NCBI RefSeq assembly: GCF_003259375.1
Contig: NZ_QLLN01000007.1
Coordinates: 186,001 to 250,000, forward strand
Length of the DNA: 64,000 nt
Direction: 5' to 3'
Source of the DNA: Arenibacter echinorum
GTDB taxonomy: Bacteria; Bacteroidota; Bacteroidia; Flavobacteriales; Flavobacteriaceae
In this document: piece after piece, positions 9,020-17,981 of the stretch
Position numbering within the stretch: position 1 is the stretch's first letter
Layout of the letters: each line of letters opens with the position of its first letter
The notes under the pieces: model-generated
Told to the model about the DNA's origin: nothing
Seen by the model: the letters and a program-made list of their open reading frames with translations, nothing else
The model's database searches: none
Translations under genes and position numbers: made by a program

Positions 9020-10030
9020 TCAATCCTCAACTATATAATTTAAAAATCCAGAACTATTCCATTGCTGGTATGACCCAGGTACATCCTCCACCATAAACAC
9101 CTCCAAATTTATTGTTTCCTGAACAATTTTACAGCCTTCCCCTATACCCAGGACACTTAATGCCGAAGCATAAGCATCTGCCATAGTACCATTGGGGGCA
9201 ATAATTGTTACCTGTATATTATTGCTCAACGCCATGCCATTTTTAGGATTGATGATATGCGAGTACCGCTTCCCATCTATAACGGCATACTGATATAAAT
9301 CCCCTGAGGTAGCTACGGCCTGATTTTTCAACTTTATTTTCCGGAAAACTTCTTTTCCGTTTTTGTCATAATAGCTAAATCCTAAAACCCAAAACTCCTT
9401 ATTGGGCGGGGCATTGCTTACCGTGACATCTCCCCCCATATCTACCAAAGCCGCATTTATTCCATTACTCTTCAGCAGGCTAATGACCTCATCCGCAGCA
9501 AACCCCTTTCCTATCCCGCCAACATCCAATTGCATTCCTTCTTGTTTTAACCTTACCGTATTCAACATGGGGAATTCCAGATTGCCATAACCGGTTCTTT
9601 GTTGTGCGGGCTTTATTTCAGCCATTGAAGGTATTTGTCTATTTTTCCTAGCCTTTTTCCATAGTTCAATGAGCGGACCTAGGGTAATATCGAAAGCACC
9701 GTTGGTCTTTGCAGCATAGTCCCCTGAAATTTGCAATAATCTAAAAAGGTCATTGCTAACCGCAACGTTTATATTTGAACCACTGCTAAGCTTATTAATT
9801 TCACTATTAGGAAGGTAATTACTTAAAGTGCTATTAAGTTCATCTATTCTAGCGAAAACCAATTGGGCAATGGAATCTGCCCTGGCCATATCTTCATTGT
9901 GGTCGTAAAAAACCAGACCAATTTGCGTACCCATTTGTTGGTGGGTATACTCATACCTGGCTTGGGCCATTGATAACGAATGAAAGGTAATAAGTAAAAT
10001 GACAATTGGAATACGACAAGTCATACACAT
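9020..10030 (-). CDS. apbE: FAD:protein FMN transferase (ApbE family)
   Basis: A 336-residue exported protein with a signal peptide (about residues 1-22). The core has the ApbE features TLSNYLPNSEINKLS, then FDITLGPLIELW, LDVGGIGKGFAADEV, ALVDMGGDV, and YSHIINPKNG. ApbE transfers FMN from FAD to Thr or Ser of target flavoproteins in the periplasm, using Mg2+. Here it is the last gene of the minus-strand cytochrome block, starting 30 bases after the membrane cytochrome gene stop, so it probably serves an electron-transfer flavoprotein linked to that system. No FMN-binding-domain target was recognised in this window. Confidence 0.9.
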   Translation of the reverse strand: MCMTCRIPIVILLITFHSLSMAQARYEYTHQQMGTQIGLVFYDHNEDMARADSIAQLVFARIDELNSTLSNYLPNSEINKLSSGSNINVAVSNDLFRLLQISGDYAAKTNGAFDITLGPLIELWKKARKNRQIPSMAEIKPAQQRTGYGNLEFPMLNTVRLKQEGMQLDVGGIGKGFAADEVISLLKSNGINAALVDMGGDVTVSNAPPNKEFWVLGFSYYDKNGKEVFRKIKLKNQAVATSGDLYQYAVIDGKRYSHIINPKNGMALSNNIQVTIIAPNGTMADAYASALSVLGIGEGCKIVQETINLEVFMVEDVPGSYQQWNSSGFLNYIVED

Positions 10031-10059
10031 CCTAAGTAATTAATAATCTACTTACGAAT

Positions 10060-11496
10060 TTACTGTATACTATCCACAATGGTGTCCTTCTCTATAAATT
10101 CCATTTTAAGCTCTGGATCAATTCCGTAGTCCAAATGTAAATTGGGCATGGCTTCCCTTAGCTCGGAAAGCCCTTGATCGGACATTTGCGTATCCCAAAC
10201 ATAAAGACTTTTAAGGCCTTTGAAATCCTTTAGAATGGCAACACTTTCATCGCTAATGCCTGTTTCATATGCCTTTAATACCCTTAAATTTTCAAGCCCG
10301 GTTATTTTTGCAAACTCGGCATCCGTGATGGGGGTTCGGTCCACTTCCAACCACTCCAAATTCTTGCACGTGGCCACTAGGTCCATTTCCTTTTCACCAA
10401 TTGGGATTCCACTCAAATCCAATTCAACAATATTATTGGAAATTCGGTTTAAATCCGTAATATTTTTAGGATCGTATTCTGGAGGTAAGTACACGGATAC
10501 GCTCAGCGCCTGCGAATTACTGGCAATCCTTTTAATTGTAACATAATCTGAGGCCAAATTTTGAAGGGTACTGTCCGATACCTTGGGAAGTTTTGCCCAT
10601 GAATTTATTGTTCCGGGTTCCATCATCTTTCTAACCATTCCAACCAATGGTTCATCGTTATCCAAATGACTTAATTTTAGGGTATCAGAAGCTCCCAAGG
10701 CTATCCAACGTTCCAATATTTGTATTTCGTTCTCGGATAATGGTTTCTTGCCCTCAGGCGGCATATGCTCCTCGTCTTCCATTGGCAAATGTAGACGTCT
10801 GATGAGTTCACTGTTTCCTGGATCCCCAACTACCAAAGCGGGGCCACTTTCACCACCTTTGATCAACTCGCCTATACTGGTCATTAAGAGCTCTCCTTTT
10901 ATTTTGTTTGGATTATGGCAGGCTATACAATTATTGTCCAACACCCTGTATACTATATGCTCATAAATCAATGGATTTTCAGGAATCTTCTCCAATTTCT
11001 TGCTTCTGGGCAAAGCCAAAAAGTCTTCCCCATGTGTAACCATACCTCCGTAATGGCCCGTTAGTCCCACCAAAATAATCAATACCACCTGTATTCCTTT
11101 CACCAAATAAGTCTGCTGTAAATGATTAGTACTCACCCAATACCATACAACTGCCAAAATAGCTACCCCGGCCCCCATCCATTGGTGCCAAAAAAGAAGG
11201 TCGCCCTTAGGTACAGATTCCGTTCCCAAAAAGAATCCCGTTATAGCGGTAACCAGCGCGGAAAGTGTGGCAACCATAAGTAAAAGCTTAGGAACCATTT
11301 GATTGAAAAGGCCTATAACGGCGGCCATCAGTAATAGTACAATGGGAAAATGCAGGATCAAAGGGTGCCAGCGTCCCAACCAGGCTACAAGGCTTGGAAG
11401 ATCAATAAAAGATTCAAAAATTAAACAGAAAACAAGAAATACAGTAAGACCGAAAATAACATAATCGACCCAAGGAGAACTATTTTTTTGAGCCAT
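10060..11496 (-). CDS. Membrane-anchored c-type cytochrome with C-terminal leucine-rich repeats (copy B)
   Basis: A 478-residue fusion. The N-terminal half has about four membrane helices with GRWHPLILHFPIVLL (42-56) and GHYGGMVTHGEDFL (147-160), conserved with the paralogue at 15406. A single haem-c site CIACH (190-194) and a MPPEGKKPLS segment give a cytochrome-type domain of the 'planctomycete cytochrome C' kind. The last ~150 residues hold leucine-rich-repeat-like units (NLEWLEVDRTPITDAEFAKI, split as repeats). The membrane part resembles DUF2231-type proteins. It may pass electrons from the periplasmic PSD1/DUF1501 partners to the quinone pool; this is inference. It starts four bases after the DUF1501 gene stop. 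Confidence 0.82.
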   Translation of the reverse strand: MAQKNSSPWVDYVIFGLTVFLVFCLIFESFIDLPSLVAWLGRWHPLILHFPIVLLLMAAVIGLFNQMVPKLLLMVATLSALVTAITGFFLGTESVPKGDLLFWHQWMGAGVAILAVVWYWVSTNHLQQTYLVKGIQVVLIILVGLTGHYGGMVTHGEDFLALPRSKKLEKIPENPLIYEHIVYRVLDNNCIACHNPNKIKGELLMTSIGELIKGGESGPALVVGDPGNSELIRRLHLPMEDEEHMPPEGKKPLSENEIQILERWIALGASDTLKLSHLDNDEPLVGMVRKMMEPGTINSWAKLPKVSDSTLQNLASDYVTIKRIASNSQALSVSVYLPPEYDPKNITDLNRISNNIVELDLSGIPIGEKEMDLVATCKNLEWLEVDRTPITDAEFAKITGLENLRVLKAYETGISDESVAILKDFKGLKSLYVWDTQMSDQGLSELREAMPNLHLDYGIDPELKMEFIEKDTIVDSIQ

Positions 11497-11499
11497 ATA

Positions 11500-12960
11500 C
11501 TATGTTAAGATATCGTTTACAACATTACCGGCGACATCTGTAAGCCTAAAGCGACGTCCCTGATATTTATAAATTAATTGTTCGTGATCCAGTCCCAGAT
11601 TATTCATAATAGTAGCGTGGAAATCGTTGATATGAACGGGGTTTTTCACAATATTATACCCAAATTCATCAGTTTCCCCATAAGTTATACCCGGTTTTAT
11701 ACCGCCACCGGCCATCCATATACTAAAGGCTCTTGGGTGATGGTCCCTACCGTAATTTTTTGGATCAAAATTACCTTGGCAGTAGTTGGTTCTTCCAAAC
11801 TCCCCGCCCCAAATAACCAAGGTGTCCTCCAACATGCCTCGTTGTTTTAAATCCAGGATAAGGGCAGCAGATGCTTGATCCACATCCTTGGCCTGTCCAG
11901 CCATTTCATTGGGTAGATTTCCATGTTGGTCCCAACCTTGGTGGTACAACTGTATAAAGCGCACCCCATTTTCTGCAAGCCTACGGGCCTGCAAACAATT
12001 CGCCGCATAAGTCCCGGGAACCTGGGAGTCTTCCCCATATAATTTTATAATGGATTCCGGTTCCTTCTTAATATCCATAACATCGGGCACGGACATTTGC
12101 ATCCTATAGGCCATTTCATATTGGGCAATCCTTGATTCTATCTCGTCGTCGCCCGTTTCAACATGATGTATTTTATTTAGTGAAGAAACATGGTCCAACA
12201 AATGGCGCTTATCTGAACGCGAAATTCCATCGGGATCGTTCAAATAGAGAACAGGATCCTTCCCTGAGCGCAACAGTACCCCTTGATGCTTGGAGTCCAA
12301 GAATCCACTGGACCAAAGCTTGGAATATAAGCCTTGACTATTTCCCTTGCCCCGTGAGGTAAGCACGACAAACGAAGGCAAATTTTGATTTTCACTTCCC
12401 AACCCATAGCTCATCCAGGAGCCCATACTAGGCCTACCCGATTGCTGACTCCCCGTTTGAAAAAAGGTGATGGCCGGATCGTGGTTTATGGCCTCGGTGT
12501 GCATACTTCTTACTATACAGATCTCATCGGAAATTTTGGCAATATGCGGAAAAAATTCGCTTACCCAAGCCCCACTTTTACCATGTTGGGCAAACTTGGC
12601 AGCCGAAGGCATTAAGGGAAATTTATCCTGACCAGCGGTCATCCCGGTAAGTCGTTGCCCGTTCCTTATAGATTCTGGCAAATCTTCTCCCATACGCTTG
12701 GCAAGGGTAGGTTTATAATCAAAGGATTCCAACTGTGATGGAGCCCCGGATTGAAACAAATATATTACCCGTTTCGCCTTTGGGGCAAAATGGGGAATTC
12801 CCAATGGTTGACTCGCCAAAGGCGCGGGTCCTCCTTTAAAAAGGTCTGGGATCAACAAAGAACCCAATGCCAAAGAACCGATTCCTACGCTTAATTGGGA
12901 AAAAAAGTGTCTTCGGTTTACCTTTAGTGGATTTTCAGAATTTGTTTTGTCTTCTTCCAT
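11500..12960 (-). CDS. DUF1501 protein, Tat-type signal (copy B)
   Basis: A 486-residue protein with a twin-arginine-type leader: NRRHFFSQLSVGIGSLALGS at about residues 15-34. DUF1501 marks are clear: YLFQSGAPSQLESFDYKP, NHDPAITFFQTGSQQ followed by GRPSMGSWMSYGLGSE, LVIWGGEFGRT, and GRDHHPRAFSIWMAGGGIKPG with the Asp/His pair that resembles metal ligands of the alkaline-phosphatase/sulfatase fold. The biochemical role of the family is not established. It lies 5 bases from the PSD1 gene and 3 bases from the cytochrome gene, forming a tight unit B. It is clearly paralogous to the protein at 17982-19493. Confidence 0.88.
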   Translation of the reverse strand: MEEDKTNSENPLKVNRRHFFSQLSVGIGSLALGSLLIPDLFKGGPAPLASQPLGIPHFAPKAKRVIYLFQSGAPSQLESFDYKPTLAKRMGEDLPESIRNGQRLTGMTAGQDKFPLMPSAAKFAQHGKSGAWVSEFFPHIAKISDEICIVRSMHTEAINHDPAITFFQTGSQQSGRPSMGSWMSYGLGSENQNLPSFVVLTSRGKGNSQGLYSKLWSSGFLDSKHQGVLLRSGKDPVLYLNDPDGISRSDKRHLLDHVSSLNKIHHVETGDDEIESRIAQYEMAYRMQMSVPDVMDIKKEPESIIKLYGEDSQVPGTYAANCLQARRLAENGVRFIQLYHQGWDQHGNLPNEMAGQAKDVDQASAALILDLKQRGMLEDTLVIWGGEFGRTNYCQGNFDPKNYGRDHHPRAFSIWMAGGGIKPGITYGETDEFGYNIVKNPVHINDFHATIMNNLGLDHEQLIYKYQGRRFRLTDVAGNVVNDILT

Positions 12961-12965
12961 AATCG

Positions 12966-15308
12966 TTATTCTTTGGTAATTGTTTCATCTAGATTGTAAA
13001 TCACCTGGGCCGTCAACATCAATGCGGCCGTTTTTGCCGGATCGGTATCCAATCTTTTATATTCTCCCTGTGCAATCAATTTTTCGGCATTCTCCTTGTT
13101 GTTCAAGAACTTGCCCAGGGCATCGGTATAATATTCCTCCAAAACCTTTTTTTCCTCTTCTTTGGGGTTCCTCACCAAGATACGCTGAAATACAGTGGCG
13201 ACCCACTTTTCCGAATCTTTGGTATCCAAAATGGTATTTTCTGCCAATACCCTTGCGGACTCCAACATTTGAACATCATTCTGAAGTGCAAGGGCCTGTA
13301 GAGGGGTATTGGTCTTTTGCCGTCTTACCTCACAAATATCCCTGTTGGGAGCATCAAAAATGGACATGCTTGGTGGTGGCAGGGTCCTTTTCCATAAGGT
13401 GTAGAGGGAACGCCTATACAATTTATCGCCTTCATCGGCAACATAGGTCGTAAGCACCCCCCTATTGCCACCGGCGTTTGTCTCTTCCCATAGCCCTGCG
13501 GGCTGGTAAGGTTTTACACTAGGCCCGCCTACCTCCTTATTTAGCAGACCACTGGTGGCCAGAACATAATCCCGTATCATCTCCCCGCTCATCCTGAACC
13601 TGGGGGCCCTGGAAAGCCACTTGTTATCCGGATCCGACTTTTTGGTCTCCTCGGTAGCTATGGAACTTTGCTGGTAGGTAGCCGATAGCATTATTTTCTT
13701 CAACAGATATTTTATGTCCCAACCGTGGTCCATAAAATCCTTGGCCAGCCAGTCCAACAATTGCGGATGGGTGGGCAGACTGCCCTGCACACCAAAATCT
13801 TCGGAAGTTTCTACAAGTCCCCTCCCGAACAACATTCCCCAGACCCTGTTCACAAAGACCCTGGAGGTCAACGGATTGTTTTCATCGGTCACCCATTTGG
13901 CCAGTCCCAATCTGTTTTTTGGAAGCTCATCCGAGTAGGGAAGTATTATTTCCGGGGCATTGGGAGTTACTTCCTCTCCCGGACTATCATATTCCCCACG
14001 GTTGAAAATATAGGTCGTTCTGGGCATGGAATCGTTCATGACCATCACCTTGACGGCTTCACCTTCGGACTTATTGATAAAGGATAGGACCCCACTGGTC
14101 TCCTCATCCGTTATATTCATAAAGGGGGCATCGGCAAAATATTTCTGATTGGCAGCCTGTACGGCATCCATACGCAACCCCTTTTCATCCACATTATTAA
14201 AAAAAGAATAGATCTCAAAATAATCCCTTTGGGACAGCTGGTCGTATTTGTGGTCGTGGCATTTGGCGCATTCCAAAGTAAGCCCCAAGATGCCCTTCCC
14301 CAAGGTATTGGTGCGGTCCACCACATAATAGGATTGGTACTCCTCCTGGATAACCCCGCCCTCCTGGGTGATGGGATGGTTCCTATTGAAACCTGTGGCC
14401 AGTACCTGTTCCTTGGTGGCATTGGGCATCAGGTCGCCCGCCAATTGCACGCTCAGAAAATCATCATAGGGCAGGTTGTTGTTAAAGGCATGGATAACCC
14501 AGTCTCGCCAGGGCCACATGCTCCTGTAACTATCGTCCTGGTAGCCGTGGGAGTCCGCATACCTGGCCACATCCAGCCATACTTGCGTCATGCGCTCCCC
14601 ATAGGACGGTGAGGCCAAAAACTCGTCTATGGCCCGGTCCAGAATATCCCCGGAAGTATTGTTGAGAAACCTTTCAACCTGATCGGCATTGGGAGGCAGT
14701 CCCGTTAGGTCCAAAGCCATTCTTCTGATAAGTGTATGCTCCTCCGCTTTCTGGGAAGGGACCAGAGCGTTCTCCTCCAGTTTCTCCATGATAAAGGCAT
14801 CGATCTCATTGTGTGCCCAATCCGTCCGTTCCGTTTTTGGCTGCTCCGCCTTCTTGGGAGGGATAAAGGCCCAGTGCTTATCGAACTTGGCACCCTGTTC
14901 TATCCATTTCTTCAAGAGTTTCTTTTCATAGGAATTCAGTGCCAATTGTGAATCCGGTGGGGGCATCAGCAGTTTGGGATCATCCGAGACCACGTGCTGG
15001 TACAAAAGACTGTTCGCGGGCCTGCCCGCCACAACGGCATATTTCCCGGGATTCTCCGGCAGTTCCGATAAGGCCCCTTTCTCCAGATCCAGACGCAGGC
15101 CAGCCTTCCGCTTGTTGGCATCAGGACCGTGGCAGGTATAACAATTGTCCGATAGTATGGGCTTTATATGGAAATTATAATCTACGACCTCCGGCAACTT
15201 CTGATCCGCATATACGTCACCAGAGGATTTGAAAAGCCCCGACTTAAATGCGAACAACAGCGCCACCAAGCCCAATAAAATCAATACTATGCTAACTTTT
15301 TGTCTCAT
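12966..15308 (-). CDS. PSD1 / DUF1549-DUF1553 c-type cytochrome protein (copy B)
   Basis: A 780-residue exported protein with an N-terminal membrane anchor (residues about 5-22, no lipobox). It has the planctomycete-type cytochrome domain with CYTCH (56-60) and MPPPDSQLALN, then DUF1549 (about 160-370), containing a second haem site CAKCHDHKYD near residue 346, then DUF1553 (about 480-760) with NRLGLAKWVTDENNPLTSR and PLQALALQND. Compared with copy A at 19528 it lacks the ~290-residue LamG-like insert. Base composition is noticeably richer in G+C than copy A over matching segments, suggesting a separate origin. Activity unknown; it may oxidise a sugar-like or polymeric substrate, but no data support that. 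Confidence 0.88.
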   Translation of the reverse strand: MRQKVSIVLILLGLVALLFAFKSGLFKSSGDVYADQKLPEVVDYNFHIKPILSDNCYTCHGPDANKRKAGLRLDLEKGALSELPENPGKYAVVAGRPANSLLYQHVVSDDPKLLMPPPDSQLALNSYEKKLLKKWIEQGAKFDKHWAFIPPKKAEQPKTERTDWAHNEIDAFIMEKLEENALVPSQKAEEHTLIRRMALDLTGLPPNADQVERFLNNTSGDILDRAIDEFLASPSYGERMTQVWLDVARYADSHGYQDDSYRSMWPWRDWVIHAFNNNLPYDDFLSVQLAGDLMPNATKEQVLATGFNRNHPITQEGGVIQEEYQSYYVVDRTNTLGKGILGLTLECAKCHDHKYDQLSQRDYFEIYSFFNNVDEKGLRMDAVQAANQKYFADAPFMNITDEETSGVLSFINKSEGEAVKVMVMNDSMPRTTYIFNRGEYDSPGEEVTPNAPEIILPYSDELPKNRLGLAKWVTDENNPLTSRVFVNRVWGMLFGRGLVETSEDFGVQGSLPTHPQLLDWLAKDFMDHGWDIKYLLKKIMLSATYQQSSIATEETKKSDPDNKWLSRAPRFRMSGEMIRDYVLATSGLLNKEVGGPSVKPYQPAGLWEETNAGGNRGVLTTYVADEGDKLYRRSLYTLWKRTLPPPSMSIFDAPNRDICEVRRQKTNTPLQALALQNDVQMLESARVLAENTILDTKDSEKWVATVFQRILVRNPKEEEKKVLEEYYTDALGKFLNNKENAEKLIAQGEYKRLDTDPAKTAALMLTAQVIYNLDETITKE

Positions 15309-15405
15309 AAGGAAACTATCTTATTATAAGGGCTATTTCATAGTTTTAACATCTTTAATAATGCATTTTATATATTGAAATAAATTAATCATTAATATAC
15401 CGTCA

Positions 15406-16806
15406 TTACATCCCCATTATTATGGCGGGACGATTTTCTTTTTTGGCAAAACTTGCCACCTCATCTTCGGTTATTGCTGTTCCCCAAGCGTACACACGTT
15501 CCAATCCCTTCATTTTTATAAAGTTATCAAAACTTGATGCCGTAATTTTAGTTTCATATAAATTAAGTCCTGTTATACTTTGAATCCCTGTAATTTCAGC
15601 TATACCCAAGTCTGTGATCGGATTTTTTTCCAATTCTACTTTTTGAAGGTTTACAAATTGACCGATGGTTTTTAAATGCCTGTCCTGCACACCGTTGTCC
15701 TTGAGGGAAAGCCATATAATATTGTCCTTCATTGGAAGTAGCTTTTCCAGCTTTCCATCCAATTCATCGCTGTTCTTGGAACTAATAAAATGAGGGGGCA
15801 AAACAACCTCATACAAACCGGATTCAAATATTAATTCCCGAACTTTAAACCCTGCACCCACAATATCCTTCAATATTTCCTCATTCACTTGAACAGCTTT
15901 AGGCAAAGGAATTCCACTTTTACCGGTCACATCTTCCAAGCCTAACATGTTAGAGGCAATACTTGTTATTTCCTCAGGAGTTTCCAATTCCCCCATTTTT
16001 ACCCTAAAATCCGCATTTGCCTTTTCTATCCAAAAAGTCAAAATTGATTTCTCCTCATCAGTAAGGGGAGTTTTACCTTCAGGAGGCATATAATCCTCAT
16101 GGTGAGGATCCAGCATGGTACGTCTAATCATCTCGGACTTGGCGACATTTCCAGCTATAAAGGCCTCACCATTTTTACCTCCTTTTTTAATATCGATACT
16201 GTCCTGAAAAGAGAGTCCGCCCTTTTTCTTGCTGGAATTATGGCAACTAGCACACTTGGCATCCAGGATAGGGTTTACCAAATAGTCATAGACCGCGGCA
16301 TCCTCCAATTTGTCAATTGGGGGTAGCACTACTTTTTCCTCTCTACCAAATGGCGCATATTTTACCAAATAATCGCTTCCGTGAGTTAAATTACCTCCGT
16401 AATGCCCTGTAATACCCACCAAAACCACCACAAGGGTCAGACTGGCCATATTGGGTTTCATACCCTTTAATTTTGTTATATTAAGCCTGCCCGAACGTAT
16501 GGACCATGCGAAAAATGTAACTATAGTAGTTGCAATTCCAAACCAAAAATGGGTATCCAACATACTCTCGTCATAGTCCCCGCTCAAGGAAAGCATGTAG
16601 CCCAAGGCACTGGCAACCACGGCGCTTATAGCTCCACCCAACAAGGCAAATTCAATAGCCATGGAGACCGAGTTATCTCTTTTCCAACGCCCATATAATT
16701 CCAAAAGAAAGGCAAAAATTAAGAACCCAATTGGCAAGTGCACCACTAGTGGGTGAAATCGACCTAAAAACAATATAAAATCCGGTACGTTATTTTCCAT
16801 TGTCAA
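15406..16806 (-). CDS. Membrane-anchored c-type cytochrome with C-terminal leucine-rich repeats (copy A)
   Basis: A 466-residue paralogue of the gene at 10060. Four membrane helices span about residues 10-135, with GRFHPLVVHLPIGFL (15-29) and GHYGGNLTHGSDYL (134-147). A single haem site CASCH is at 185-189, followed by the MPPEGKTPLTDEEK segment that closes the cytochrome domain. The C-terminal third carries LRR-like units (residues about 370-460). The conserved histidines in HPL-xx-H and THG could bind haem b or quinol, but this is inference. It lies 33 bases after the propeller gene and 97 bases before PSD1 copy B; the latter gap is the largest within the run. Confidence 0.82.
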   Translation of the reverse strand: MTMENNVPDFILFLGRFHPLVVHLPIGFLIFAFLLELYGRWKRDNSVSMAIEFALLGGAISAVVASALGYMLSLSGDYDESMLDTHFWFGIATTIVTFFAWSIRSGRLNITKLKGMKPNMASLTLVVVLVGITGHYGGNLTHGSDYLVKYAPFGREEKVVLPPIDKLEDAAVYDYLVNPILDAKCASCHNSSKKKGGLSFQDSIDIKKGGKNGEAFIAGNVAKSEMIRRTMLDPHHEDYMPPEGKTPLTDEEKSILTFWIEKANADFRVKMGELETPEEITSIASNMLGLEDVTGKSGIPLPKAVQVNEEILKDIVGAGFKVRELIFESGLYEVVLPPHFISSKNSDELDGKLEKLLPMKDNIIWLSLKDNGVQDRHLKTIGQFVNLQKVELEKNPITDLGIAEITGIQSITGLNLYETKITASSFDNFIKMKGLERVYAWGTAITEDEVASFAKKENRPAIIMGM

Positions 16807-16839
16807 CTACTAATACTCCTAAATTCAAATAATATTCTT

Positions 16840-17949
16840 CTAAACCCTTTCCAATTTTATTGGTGCCGTATTATAGGCGTTCCACTGACATACGTATAAA
16901 TTTTTGTCCGGATCAACAAAAACATCGTGACCATGGTTAAAAATGGGAACGGTAGAATTATGCATGGTTTGGAGTTCCCCATTAATATAATTGGGAGCCT
17001 CGCCACCAGGGTTGGAAATCACCTTATTTTTTCCGTCCAATATGGTTACAAAACCCGTATCCCTAACCCATTTTTCACCATCCCTAGTTTCCGACCAACA
17101 AACTCCGGAATAGATGTTTTCATCGTCCAAAACAGCCCTACAAACAAAGGCTCCTGGCAAATTCAAGGTTTTGATATATTTTCCGTTGAGGGAGAAAAAT
17201 TTAAAAGCATTTTCCGTTCTTGAAGTTACTATCAATACCGGGTTATTACTATCACGATAATCTACTGCCACTCCATGGGCATTTACCAAATTGTAGTTTT
17301 CATCGCTATTGTTTTTACCTCCCCATTTGCGGATAAATTCCCCCTTGTGATTGAACTGAAGAATATAATCCGAACCATAGCCATCTGCCACATAAATATC
17401 CCCATTGGGCCCTACGGCCGTTTCGGTGGGCATATAAGCTTCCTCTTGTTTGTAAACCCCAATAGTATGTGGATGTGGCAACGGAAAAATTAGACGCCCA
17501 TCAATAGTAGTCTTAAACACCTGTCCGGCCTGCGCATGATATTTTCCGGATTTATCCACAAAATATCCGCAATCCACTATATAGAGTACATCTTCCCCTC
17601 CTTCGTTATGCAAGGTTAGACCATGTCCACCTGGATAACCAGTACCCCAATAGTCCAATAATTTCCCTGATTTATCAAATACCAAAATATTATTTGCCGT
17701 ATGATCACCGATCATAAGCAACCTCCCCTTGCTGTCCATTTGCATTTCATGACAATTTAGGATAGGATTATGTGCAGTGCTTATTTTTGCCCAGTCTTTA
17801 TGGACCTTATATCGGAAATCTCCGTGACCCACTATTGGATCCTCTTTAATTCCCTTCTTCAAAATATGAAAACCAAAAGAAGGGGTTGCTGCCAATGCCG
17901 TTCCCAACAACGCCGTATTACCTATAAATTTTCTTCTAGAATTGTTCAT
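16840..17949 (-). CDS. NHL/6-bladed beta-propeller protein with Tat-type signal
   Basis: A 369-residue protein beginning MNNSRRKFIGNTALLGTALA, a twin-arginine-type leader also seen in periplasmic oxidoreductases. The rest is a repeat series of NHL type: NGDIYVADGYGSDYILQFNHKG and GRLLMIGDHTANNILVFDKSGK are two units, each ending in a turn with Asp-Gly. Such propellers bind ligands or partner proteins and occur in peptidyl-amidating lyases, but catalytic residues were not identified here. It sits between the DUF1501 gene (gap 32 bases) and the membrane cytochrome (gap 33 bases) in unit A only; unit B has no counterpart. Confidence 0.8.
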   Translation of the reverse strand: MNNSRRKFIGNTALLGTALAATPSFGFHILKKGIKEDPIVGHGDFRYKVHKDWAKISTAHNPILNCHEMQMDSKGRLLMIGDHTANNILVFDKSGKLLDYWGTGYPGGHGLTLHNEGGEDVLYIVDCGYFVDKSGKYHAQAGQVFKTTIDGRLIFPLPHPHTIGVYKQEEAYMPTETAVGPNGDIYVADGYGSDYILQFNHKGEFIRKWGGKNNSDENYNLVNAHGVAVDYRDSNNPVLIVTSRTENAFKFFSLNGKYIKTLNLPGAFVCRAVLDDENIYSGVCWSETRDGEKWVRDTGFVTILDGKNKVISNPGGEAPNYINGELQTMHNSTVPIFNHGHDVFVDPDKNLYVCQWNAYNTAPIKLERV

Positions 17950-17981
17950 ATATATTTCAATTTAATTGAATCTATTTTGAG

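Noticed and set aside
13725..14087. Plus-strand frames inside PSD1-B and the other cytochrome genes (several of 70-160 residues)
   Set aside because: They are antisense shadows of strongly conserved genes with G+C-rich codons; composition is not protein-like.
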